Below are positions 27,613 to 35,255 of a stretch of 64,000 bases of DNA, in pieces. Below the pieces are notes generated by a model, which had not been told where the DNA came from, made no database searches, and saw only the letters and a program-made list of their open reading frames with translations. Origin of the DNA: Cohaesibacter sp. ES.047 (GTDB taxonomy: Bacteria > Pseudomonadota > Alphaproteobacteria > Rhizobiales > Cohaesibacteraceae). Location: assembly GCF_900215505.1 (NCBI RefSeq), contig NZ_LT907844.1, positions 4,759,078 to 4,823,077 of the forward strand, read 5' to 3'. Each line of letters begins with the position of its first letter. The stretch's first letter is position 1. The position numbers and the translations under genes were made by a program.

Positions 27613-30057
27613 TCAACCGATGACTGCCTCAACCCGAACCGAAGGCGCGCCATTTGAGGGCGGGGGTACAATTTCACCATCAACAGCAACACCATCGACA
27701 GACAGAGCGACCGAATTGCCCGGTCCTTTGCGGCTAACGGCAATGTGGTAGGTCACCCCCCGGAAGGTGCGAGACACGGTGAAGCCAGTCCAGCGCTCAG
27801 GAATGCGCGGCGCAATCCGCAGGCCGGAATAGTCTGGCCGGATGCCGAAGATCCACTGGGTGATGGTGTAATAGTTCCATGCAGCCGTACCGGTCAGCCA
27901 GGAGTTCTTCGCCTCCCCATGTGTCGGGGCATCCCGACCGGCGATCATCTGAGCATAGACATAGGGCTCCAGACGATGCACATCGGATATGCCCTCACGC
28001 GCAGACGGGCAAATGCGAGTGTAATAGTCAAACGCCCGGTCGCCATTGCCCAGCATTGCTTCGCCGATGCTAACCCATGGGTTGTTGTGGCAGAAAATAC
28101 CGGCATTTTCCTTGTAGCCCGGCGGATAGGTCGAGATCTCACCATACTCGATGACATAGTCAGAGAAGGCCGGCTGCTGCAACACGATGCCGTGCGGTGT
28201 CGCCAGATGCTTGGCGACAGACTCAAGCGCAGCCTCGGCCTTGCCATCTTCAAGCCCAACCCCGGCCAGCACGCAGAAGCCTTGAGACTCGATGAAGATC
28301 TTACCTTCTTTATTCTCGTGGCTACCCACCTTATGGCCATAGTCATCATAGGCTCTCAAGAACCAGTCACCATCCCAGCCATGTTCAAGGATCGTCTGCT
28401 TCATGTCGGATGAAACACGGGTGTAGAAAGTGGCATCCTCATCACGGCCAGCAACCTTGGCGATGTCGGCCAGCTCCTTGGCAGAGAGCACCATCAATCC
28501 GGCAATGAAGACAGATTCAGCGACCTTGCCATCCTTGCCGGTCGTGGTCTGGAAGCTCTCCCCCGGCGTATCCGAGAAGCAATTGAGGTTGAGGCAGTCA
28601 TTCCAGTCAGCCCGACCAATCAAGGGCAGACCATGCGGCCCCTTGCGTTCAAGAGCATATTGAATCGAGCGCTTTAGATGCTCATATAGCGGCTCTTCGG
28701 TTCCCGGTTCACAATCGAACATCACCGGTTCATCAAGAATGGCAAAATCGCCGGTCTCTTTGAGATAGGCAGCAACGCCAATGATCAACCAATGCGGATC
28801 GTCGTTAAAGTCACCGCCGATATCATTGTTGCCCTTTTTGGTCAGCGGCTGATACTGGTGATAGGCCCCGCCAGAGGCGAGCTGTGTCGCCGCAATATCA
28901 AGGATCCGCTCCCGCGCTCGCGATGGCACCATATGCACGAAGCCGAGCAGGTCCTGGTTGGAATCGCGGAACCCGAGCCCACGCCCGATGCCGGATTCGA
29001 ACGACGACGCCGAGCGCGACATGTTGAAGGTCGCCATGCACTGATAGGCGTTCCAGATATTGACCATGCGGTTGGCATGTTCATCCGGACTGGACACCTG
29101 ATAGACATTGAGCAAAGCATCCCAATGCTTACCGAGGGCTGCGAATGCCTCTTCCACCGCATTGATATCGCAATATTTCGAAATCAGCGGCTTGACGGTG
29201 CGCTTGTTGAGGGTCTGGGAGCCCGGCGGATCGAATTTGTCGTCCTTGTCATTCTCATGATAGCCGAGCACAAAGATCACCTGACGGCTTTCACCCGGCA
29301 TCAGCTTGATAGACACCTGATGCGATCCCATTGGCGACCAGCCGTGGGCGATGGAGTTGCGCGACCGGCCTTCTGTAACAGCAAGCGGCTTGTCCCATCC
29401 GCGCCAAGCCCCGAGAAAATCCTCACGCTGGGTGTCAAAGCCCTCAATCTCTTCGGAACAGGCAAAATAGGCAAAATGATTGCGGCGCTCGCGATACTCG
29501 GTCTTGTGATAGATGACGCCGTCTTCGACTTCCACCTGCCCGGTCGACAGATTGCGCTGAAAGTTGGTGGCATCATCAAGCGCTTCCCACAGGCAGAATT
29601 CCACCGAGGAAAACAGTGACACATCGGCCGGGAACTGGCGTTCGTTGGTCACCGTCACCTGCCAGATCTCAAGAGTTTCATCGAGCGGCACAAAATAGCG
29701 GGTCGAAGAGCGAATACCATTGCGTTTGGACGAGATGGTCGAGTATCCCATGCCATGGCGACAGGTGTAGTCCTCAAGCTCGGATTGGGTCGGCATCCAG
29801 CTTGGCGACCAGAAATCGCCGTCCGCATTGTCGCGAAGATAGATATAACGACCACCGAAATCGGTCGGCACATTGTTGTAGCGCCCCCGGGTCAACCGGC
29901 GAAGGCGCGCATCGCGATAGTAGGAATAGCCACCACCGGTGGCCGAGAGGATGCCGAAGTAGCTTTGACAGCCGATGTAGTTTATCCATGGCAACGGTGT
30001 GTCGGGACGAGTGATCACATATTCCCGCGCATCATCATCGAAATAGCCGTACTTCAT
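27613..30057 (-). CDS. GH94 glycoside phosphorylase, cellobiose-phosphorylase type
   Basis: An 814-residue cytoplasmic enzyme of glycoside hydrolase family 94, which splits beta-glucosides with phosphate to give a sugar 1-phosphate and a free sugar. The catalytic acid is Asp487 in RADWNDCLNLN. Other conserved parts are GLGFRDSNQDLLGFVHMVP, the phosphate-site region CHNNPWVSIGEAMLGNGDRAF, and an N-terminal beta-sandwich starting MKYGYFDDDAREYVI. Length and motifs fit cellobiose phosphorylase; laminaribiose or related disaccharides cannot be excluded. The start at 30057 has a GGGGAGC ribosome site; the upstream in-frame ATG at 30102 is less likely. No transporter is adjacent. Two GCGC-centred operator-like sites lie upstream. 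Confidence 0.88.
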   Translation of the reverse strand: MKYGYFDDDAREYVITRPDTPLPWINYIGCQSYFGILSATGGGYSYYRDARLRRLTRGRYNNVPTDFGGRYIYLRDNADGDFWSPSWMPTQSELEDYTCRHGMGYSTISSKRNGIRSSTRYFVPLDETLEIWQVTVTNERQFPADVSLFSSVEFCLWEALDDATNFQRNLSTGQVEVEDGVIYHKTEYRERRNHFAYFACSEEIEGFDTQREDFLGAWRGWDKPLAVTEGRSRNSIAHGWSPMGSHQVSIKLMPGESRQVIFVLGYHENDKDDKFDPPGSQTLNKRTVKPLISKYCDINAVEEAFAALGKHWDALLNVYQVSSPDEHANRMVNIWNAYQCMATFNMSRSASSFESGIGRGLGFRDSNQDLLGFVHMVPSRARERILDIAATQLASGGAYHQYQPLTKKGNNDIGGDFNDDPHWLIIGVAAYLKETGDFAILDEPVMFDCEPGTEEPLYEHLKRSIQYALERKGPHGLPLIGRADWNDCLNLNCFSDTPGESFQTTTGKDGKVAESVFIAGLMVLSAKELADIAKVAGRDEDATFYTRVSSDMKQTILEHGWDGDWFLRAYDDYGHKVGSHENKEGKIFIESQGFCVLAGVGLEDGKAEAALESVAKHLATPHGIVLQQPAFSDYVIEYGEISTYPPGYKENAGIFCHNNPWVSIGEAMLGNGDRAFDYYTRICPSAREGISDVHRLEPYVYAQMIAGRDAPTHGEAKNSWLTGTAAWNYYTITQWIFGIRPDYSGLRIAPRIPERWTGFTVSRTFRGVTYHIAVSRKGPGNSVALSVDGVAVDGEIVPPPSNGAPSVRVEAVIG

Positions 30058-30185
30058 GGGAAGCTCCCCCCTTACCTGTGCGATCACCAAACCCACGCGC
30101 ACGCACCAAACCTTCGGCGCTGCGCATCAGATGGACGCTTCTTGTCTCTTGTCGTCCCTATCATACATTCACGCCACTGCCTAGC

Positions 30186-30197
30186 CAAAGCGCTTAG
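30186..30197. promoter_or_regulatory. LacI-type operator candidate upstream of the GH94 gene
   Basis: CAAAGCGCTTAG, palindromic at 10 of 12 positions around a central GCGC, 129-140 bases before the phosphorylase start. LacI-family sugar repressors of alphaproteobacteria use operators of this form. Confidence 0.5.
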
Positions 30198-30536
30198 AAT
30201 TTTCGCACTTATACGCAATTGAACACACCATCACACCCCAAGGAAGCGCGGAAAAGAAACATAAGACACTGTCTTTGTTATATAATATCGGAAATAAAAA
30301 CGAGCAAAACAGAGAGTTTTTGCCGCAGGAAACTTAAGCGCGACCCAACATACCACGCCAACCACAGAGACAGCTTAGCGGCTTCAGGCAAATCAAAGCA
30401 CCGCAACCTTGCAGGTCATACCGCGAGATGAATGCATGCAACCATATGAAATATATAATTTTTCACCCTTAAGGCGCTTGAATGGATCACACCAACTCAA
30501 CATCGCAAATGCGGATGGAACCAACAAAACACAAAC
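30198..30536. other. Non-coding stretch between the two operator-like sites
   Basis: AT-rich sequence with no supported gene. A third, less symmetrical AAGGCGCTT lies near 30472-30480. Possible promoter elements occur around TTATATAAT (30278-30286), but no clear -35 partner is seen. Confidence 0.35.
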
Positions 30537-30548
30537 CAAAGCGCTTTG
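30537..30548. promoter_or_regulatory. Perfect palindrome CAAAGCGCTTTG, second operator candidate
   Basis: A perfect 12-bp palindrome of the same family as the site at 30186 (11 of 12 bases shared), 351 bp further upstream. It lies 75 bases beyond the terminator of the curlin-like gene, so it belongs to the GH94 upstream region. Confidence 0.5.
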
Positions 30549-30623
30549 ATATTCATGAAAATCTGGCCAAAGACTGCGCGCTCCCGCCCGACCTCCGTCT
30601 CTTCGAGACAGGCAACCGGACAC

Positions 30624-30657
30624 AAAAAAGGACTGCTGTGCAATAACAGCAGTCCTT
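30624..30657 (-). terminator. Rho-independent terminator of the curlin-like gene
   Basis: AAGGACTGCTGT (30628-30639) and ACAGCAGTCCTT (30646-30657) form a perfect 12-bp stem with a 6-base loop. On the minus strand it is followed by six T residues. It starts 43 bases after the stop codon. Confidence 0.92.
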
Positions 30658-30699
30658 GTGAAGCGAAATTGATGCAAAAGTGAGGGGCTAGCGGAGTGG

Positions 30700-31209
30700 T
30701 TAGAAGGACCGCTGAGAAATGGCGATCATGTTGCCGCTACCGACCTGGCTCATGCTGACATGATTGTTCTGGCCATATTGCTGAATGGCGGCCTGATTGC
30801 CAGTGCCCTGAATGCTGGCATCAATCGAGTTGCCTGATCCATTCTGCAAGAACGAGAACAAGTTGTTGGATCCATCAACATCAATGTCCATACGGTTGTT
30901 GAAACCGATTTGGGTCAGATGGCCCGGCTCCAGACCACTGGCCGCCAAGGCACCCGAAAAACGCGCACCAAGCGGGCCGCCGTTAAAATCGCCGTTGATG
31001 GAAATATTCATGATATTGCCATCGACAGCGCCACTCGCCAGCGTCTGGTTGATATGCAGTCCGTTGTTCGATCCCGTCACCAAAAGCTCAACGGTATTCC
31101 CATCCATATCAGCCTGATTCATAAGCTCGATTACATTGTCTTCCGAACTGGCATGAGCCATGAGGCCAGATGCCAAAAGGACGCTGAACGCCACCAGATA
31201 TTTCATCAT
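30700..31209 (-). CDS. Curlin-repeat secreted protein (CsgA/CsgB-like), orphan
   Basis: A 169-residue protein with a signal peptide (MMKYLVAFSVLLASGLMAHA). Its last 50 residues are tandem 11-residue units rich in Asn, Gln, Gly and Ser: QNGSGNSIDASI, QGTGNQAAIQQ, YGQNNHVSMSQ, VGSGNMIAISQ. The spacing of Gln and Asn-Gly is that of curlin repeats, which stack into cross-beta amyloid. Earlier parts (LTQIGFNNRMDIDV) are weaker copies. It should be an extracellular amyloid subunit or nucleator for surface adhesion. No csgEFG secretion genes are in the window. ATG at 31209 has AGGAG six bases upstream. A strong terminator follows, so it is a single-gene unit. Confidence 0.75.
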   Translation of the reverse strand: MMKYLVAFSVLLASGLMAHASSEDNVIELMNQADMDGNTVELLVTGSNNGLHINQTLASGAVDGNIMNISINGDFNGGPLGARFSGALAASGLEPGHLTQIGFNNRMDIDVDGSNNLFSFLQNGSGNSIDASIQGTGNQAAIQQYGQNNHVSMSQVGSGNMIAISQRSF

Positions 31210-31544
31210 TATCCGCTCCTGTGCTTTGTTGAGACCATCACAACAGGCAAAGATTTCTGGCCACTTAATCGGCTCCTTCAGCTCAGGATTTACGGCGATC
31301 AGGCGGGAAATTGGATGAATCAAAGTAAATCAAAGATTGTTTTCAACAGGAATTGCAACCCACCACAACTCATAGCAGGCAAAGTCGGCCATAGGAGGCG
31401 GTCGGTATTAATCTCAAAATAAGGAATGCGACAATGCCGCCATTTTCAAGCAAGAGAGCCATGCGCAGATAGGGAAGGCCTTGCCTGCCAGCGCAGGGAA
31501 TGCGATAGACTGAGACCCATAAGAAAGCCCAGCAGAAAGATCTC
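31210..31544. other. Divergent intergenic region, no gene seen
   Basis: This stretch holds the promoters of the curlin-like gene and of the phosphatase. I see no strong palindrome or RNA structure, and the short open frames have no support. Confidence 0.35.
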
Positions 31545-32315
31545 ATGACCAGTCGGCATATTTTCATCGGTGACGTACATGGCATGCTCGACATGCTCAA
31601 TCACCTGCTCGAAGAGGTAGCACCACGTCCCGAGGATACTGTGATCTTTGTTGGCGATCTGGTCGACAAGGGGCCGGATCCGGCTGGCGTTGTTCGCCGG
31701 GTGCGTCAACTGGTCAGGGCAGCTCCCTTTCGAACCATATTGGTCGAAGGCAATCACGAGGAAGTCTATCTGAGATATCGGCGCAACCTCACGCAGCGTC
31801 CGTCCGTTGCACGGGAGCAGGCCCAAAGCCATCGCGCGCTCGTTCAGCTTCATGCCGCCCTGTCCGATGAAGATGCGCGCTTCCTTGAACCGGCCCTGCC
31901 CTTCTACCGGATTCCTGAACACGACATTCTTGTCCTGCACGCAGGGGTGACCAGCGACATGCAAACGCTACCTCAGACAGTCGAGGAGGCAAAAGCCCTC
32001 AAGGGCAAGGCCCGCAATTCCTTTCGCAAGATTCTCTACACGCGCTTCATCGATCAAAAGACCGGCGAGTTCATCACACGTGGCAAGGAGAAAGACGGCG
32101 ACCCCTTCTGGGCAGAACGCTATGACGGGCGCTTCGGGCATATCGTTTTCGGGCACAATCCCTTTCGTGACGGCCCTGCCCTCTTCCCTCATGCAACAGG
32201 CATCGACACCGGCGCCGTGCACGGTGGTTCCCTGACGGCTCTCATCGTCGGTTCGGATGGTTCAAGGGATTTTGTCTCCATTCCCAACGGCGAGATGGAA
32301 ACCAAACAGAGCTAA
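31545..32315 (+). CDS. Metallophosphoesterase (serine/threonine phosphatase or ApaH-like)
   Basis: A 256-residue calcineurin-type phosphatase. The metal-binding motifs are in order: GDVHGML (residues 9-15), GDLVDKGPD (about 37-45) and GNHEEV (about 69-74), with later metal His residues in VLHAGVTSD and FGHNPF. This arrangement is shared by bacterial PPP-type protein phosphatases and diadenosine tetraphosphatases; the sequence does not decide between them. The last four bases overlap the end of the convergent epimerase gene. Confidence 0.85.
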   Translation: MTSRHIFIGDVHGMLDMLNHLLEEVAPRPEDTVIFVGDLVDKGPDPAGVVRRVRQLVRAAPFRTILVEGNHEEVYLRYRRNLTQRPSVAREQAQSHRALVQLHAALSDEDARFLEPALPFYRIPEHDILVLHAGVTSDMQTLPQTVEEAKALKGKARNSFRKILYTRFIDQKTGEFITRGKEKDGDPFWAERYDGRFGHIVFGHNPFRDGPALFPHATGIDTGAVHGGSLTALIVGSDGSRDFVSIPNGEMETKQS

Positions 32316-33322
32316 GCGTTGAAATAGTCGCGATACCAGTCGACGAATTTTCGAACCCCCTCAGGCACCGCCGTCTTGGGCGCATAGCCAGTCAGTGACT
32401 GCAACAGGCTGACATCGGTCCAGGTCGCAGGCACATCCCCGGCCTGCATGGGCATGAGGTTGCGAATGGCCTTCTTGCCCAGAGCGGCTTCGATAGCCGC
32501 GATGAAGTCCGTCAGCTGCACCGGATTGGCATTGCCGATATTGACCACCCGGAACGGCGCAACAGGCGACAGCGTGTCGCCCTCGTCCACCAAACCATCC
32601 ACCGGGCGCTCCGGCGCGACATCAACCAACATCCAGATGGCCTGCACCAGATCGTCGATATAGGTAAAGTCGCGTTTCATGTCGCCGAAGTTATAGACAT
32701 CGATCGGCTGATCTTCCAGAATCGCCTTGGTGAATTTGAACAGCGCCATGTCGGGCCGCCCCCAGGGACCGTAAACGGTAAAGAAGCGGAACATGGTCGT
32801 CGGCAGGTCATAGAGATGCGCATAGGAATGCGCCATCAGCTCTGAAGACTTTTTGGTCGCCGCGTAAAAAGACATCTGGTGATCGGTTTTCACCGTCTCG
32901 ACGTACGGCATCACACTGTTGGCCCCATAAACCGAGGAGGAGGACGCCATCAGCATGTGCTTAGGCGGGAAAGCCCTTGCTGCCTCAAGCAGCTCGAATG
33001 TGCCGATGAGATTGCTGTCGAGATAGGAGCGCGGATTTTCGATGGAATAGCGCACACCGGCCTGCGCTGCCAGATGGATGACCAGATCGGGCCGCTCATC
33101 GCGGAACAGTGACATCAGCACATCCGGCGTTTCCAGCGCCTCATTGACCACCCGAAACGACGGCGACTGCTTGAGCATCGCCTCGCGGCGCTGCTTGAGA
33201 GAGACATCATAATAATCGGAATGACAATCAAGGCCGATGACAGTCCATCCTTCGGCAAGGAGCTTGCGACTGACATGATAGCCGATGAAACCGGCAGAAC
33301 CGGTTACAAGTGCAGTGGGCAT
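32312..33322 (-). CDS. UDP-glucuronate 4-epimerase-type NAD-dependent epimerase
   Basis: A 336-residue short-chain dehydrogenase-fold epimerase. NAD-binding motif ALVTGSAGFIGYHVSRKLL, catalytic Ser region MASSSSVYG and the Tyr-x3-Lys pair in FYAATKKSSELM. RFFTVYGPWGRPDMALFKF is characteristic of UDP-glucuronate 4-epimerases (LpsL type), which make UDP-galacturonate for polysaccharides. The neighbour 10 bases upstream makes UDP-glucuronate, the substrate, which supports the call. Both are read from the minus strand, ugd first. Confidence 0.88.
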   Translation of the reverse strand: MPTALVTGSAGFIGYHVSRKLLAEGWTVIGLDCHSDYYDVSLKQRREAMLKQSPSFRVVNEALETPDVLMSLFRDERPDLVIHLAAQAGVRYSIENPRSYLDSNLIGTFELLEAARAFPPKHMLMASSSSVYGANSVMPYVETVKTDHQMSFYAATKKSSELMAHSYAHLYDLPTTMFRFFTVYGPWGRPDMALFKFTKAILEDQPIDVYNFGDMKRDFTYIDDLVQAIWMLVDVAPERPVDGLVDEGDTLSPVAPFRVVNIGNANPVQLTDFIAAIEAALGKKAIRNLMPMQAGDVPATWTDVSLLQSLTGYAPKTAVPEGVRKFVDWYRDYFNA

Positions 33323-33332
33323 ACGTTACTCG

Positions 33333-34499
33333 TTAATCTGACCCGAACAGGTCTCTGGTGAAGACCTTGTCGGTCACGTCTTCGATCTCGCGGGCCATCC
33401 GGTTGGCGATGATGATATCGGACCGATTCTTGAACGTCTCAAGGTCGCCGACAACGTCGGAATTGAAGAAGCTGTCCTCCTTGAAGGAGGGCTCATAGAC
33501 GATCACTTCAATACCCTTGGCCTTGATGCGCTTCATGATCCCCTGAATGGAGGAACTGCGGAAATTGTCCGAATTGGCTTTCATCACCAGACGGTAGACC
33601 CCGACCGTGCGCGGCTGGCGGGCAATAATCTGATCCGCAATGAAATCCTTGCGCGTGGTGTTGGCCTCGACGATGGCATGAATGAGGTTCTGCGGCACTT
33701 GCGAATAGTTGGCCAGCAACTGCTTGGTATCCTTGGGCAGGCAATAGCCACCGTAGCCAAAGGACGGATTGTTGTAGTGATCACCAATACGGGGATCGAG
33801 CCCCACTCCTTCAACGATCTGGCGCGAGTTCATGCCATTGGCCATGGCATAGCTGTCAAGTTCGTTGAAATAGGCAACACGCATGGCAAGATAGGTGTTG
33901 GCGAACAGTTTGATTGCCTCAGCCTCGGACGGGTCGGTAAAAAGAACCGGAACGTCCTTTTTGATGGCCCCTTCCAGCAACAGATTGGCGAAAGTCTCTG
34001 CCCGGGTCGAGCGCTCCCCGACAATGATGCGCGATGGGTAGAGATTGTCGTAAAGCGCGTGGCCTTCACGCAGGAACTCGGGCGAAAACACAACCTGAGT
34101 GCTGCCCAGCTCGACGCGCACGCGCTCGACAAAGCCGACCGGGATCGTCGACTTGATCACGATGATTGCATCAGGATTGACGCCGACAACAGAGCGAATG
34201 ACCGCCTCGACCGAAGACGTGTTGAAATAGTTGGTATCGGGATCGTAATTCGTTGGCGTCGCAACAATGACGAAATCGGCGTCCGAACAGGCCTGACCGA
34301 TATCGGTTGTCGCCGAGAGATTGAGCGGCTTGTTGCCGAGATAATCCTCAATCTCCTCATCGATAATCGGGCTTTTGCGCTCATTGACCAGATCCACCTT
34401 GGCCTGATCAATATCAACGGCAACCACCTCGTGGTTCTGCGCAAAAAGGATAGCGTTGGACAACCCAACATAGCCGATGCCAGCAACAACGATCTTCAT
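33333..34499 (-). CDS. ugd: UDP-glucose 6-dehydrogenase
   Basis: A 388-residue enzyme that oxidises UDP-glucose twice with NAD to give UDP-glucuronate. N-terminal Rossmann motif [20 protein letters not shown]; catalytic Cys253 in [14 protein letters not shown]; conserved [11 protein letters not shown] and [13 protein letters not shown]. The length is that of the short (E. coli/Klebsiella-like) class. First gene of a two-gene unit with the 4-epimerase; together they supply uronic-acid sugar nucleotides for surface polysaccharide. Confidence 0.93.
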   Translation of the reverse strand: MKIVVAGIGYVGLSNAILFAQNHEVVAVDIDQAKVDLVNERKSPIIDEEIEDYLGNKPLNLSATTDIGQACSDADFVIVATPTNYDPDTNYFNTSSVEAVIRSVVGVNPDAIIVIKSTIPVGFVERVRVELGSTQVVFSPEFLREGHALYDNLYPSRIIVGERSTRAETFANLLLEGAIKKDVPVLFTDPSEAEAIKLFANTYLAMRVAYFNELDSYAMANGMNSRQIVEGVGLDPRIGDHYNNPSFGYGGYCLPKDTKQLLANYSQVPQNLIHAIVEANTTRKDFIADQIIARQPRTVGVYRLVMKANSDNFRSSSIQGIMKRIKAKGIEVIVYEPSFKEDSFFNSDVVGDLETFKNRSDIIIANRMAREIEDVTDKVFTRDLFGSD

Positions 34500-34647
34500 C
34501 TTAATCTCTCAGTCCGTAGCAAGACGCATACATGCAAACCCGTTGCAGTCGTCTTATAGAATCTGGCGCACACTGTCACGCCAAATCAGGACATTTCAAG
34601 ACCACATCCGCCCATTTGGCCGGTCGCAGATCGGAACAAAGAGGAGG

Positions 34648-34668
34648 CCCGGTCACTGATGGACCGGG
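34648..34668 (-). terminator. Hairpin downstream of soxG, possible terminator
   Basis: CCCGGTC (34648-34654) and GACCGGG (34662-34668) form a perfect 7-bp stem with a 7-base loop 24 bases after the soxG stop. On the minus strand only CCTCCTCTTTG follows, a poor T-tract, so termination would be weak or Rho-assisted. Confidence 0.45.
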
Positions 34669-34691
34669 ATCAACAACAAAAGAGTCGCATA

Positions 34692-35243
34692 TCAGGCCGT
34701 AAGGGCGAACTCCGCGCACCCGGTCTTAAGCAGACCAATGAGATGAGGTGCAAAGCTGTTCCAGATATCCATCTGAAAGCGCGTCTCCGACGAACGCCAC
34801 AAAACAACCGTTGCACAGTCAAACAAGGTTCTACGCCCCTCCCCCACTGGGATCGAGGCAATGTCGCGCGGGGTACCGATCGTCAGCAAGTCCGTCGCTT
34901 GTGGACCGGAGATCAAGAGACTGATCTCTCGCCCCGAAATATCCACCAGACTGTGCGGATTCTCAGCATAGAGCCCCGCAAAAGCCTCAATGATCGTGGG
35001 CACGGCATCACTTGCCATGTGCAGGGCCCACTCGTCAGGCCCCAAGCAGATGGCTCTGGTCTCGCCGTTGGATGCGATGCTGCCGATCTTGCCCGGCAGG
35101 CTCAGACCGAGTGCTGCACTGAAGGGTGCAACATCACCCCGCGCCCGAATGGAGAGGCGCCCACAGGGAGCCGCGAGCGTCACCTCTGCCGCGTGGCTGG
35201 AGGCCAGAACACCGGGCGTGATAGAAGAAATTGGTGCGTTCAT
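34692..35243 (-). CDS. soxG: Sarcosine oxidase gamma subunit
   Basis: A 183-residue subunit of heterotetrameric sarcosine oxidase. The C-terminal half (ICLGPDEWAL, SLVDISGREISLLISGPQA, RTLFDCATVVLWRSSETRFQMDIW) is the conserved GcvT-like fold of SoxG. It is a structural part of the complex that feeds the folate site. Two ATGs are adjacent; the second (35243) is preferred since GGAGG lies five bases before it. Last gene of soxBDAG, 12 bases after soxA. Confidence 0.88.
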   Translation of the reverse strand: MNAPISSITPGVLASSHAAEVTLAAPCGRLSIRARGDVAPFSAALGLSLPGKIGSIASNGETRAICLGPDEWALHMASDAVPTIIEAFAGLYAENPHSLVDISGREISLLISGPQATDLLTIGTPRDIASIPVGEGRRTLFDCATVVLWRSSETRFQMDIWNSFAPHLIGLLKTGCAEFALTA

Positions 35244-35255
35244 CATGACCTCCAG

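Noticed and set aside
30219-30431. 70-codon plus-strand frame upstream of the GH94 gene
   Set aside because: There is no ribosome site or similarity to a known family, and it falls in the region between operator-like sites.
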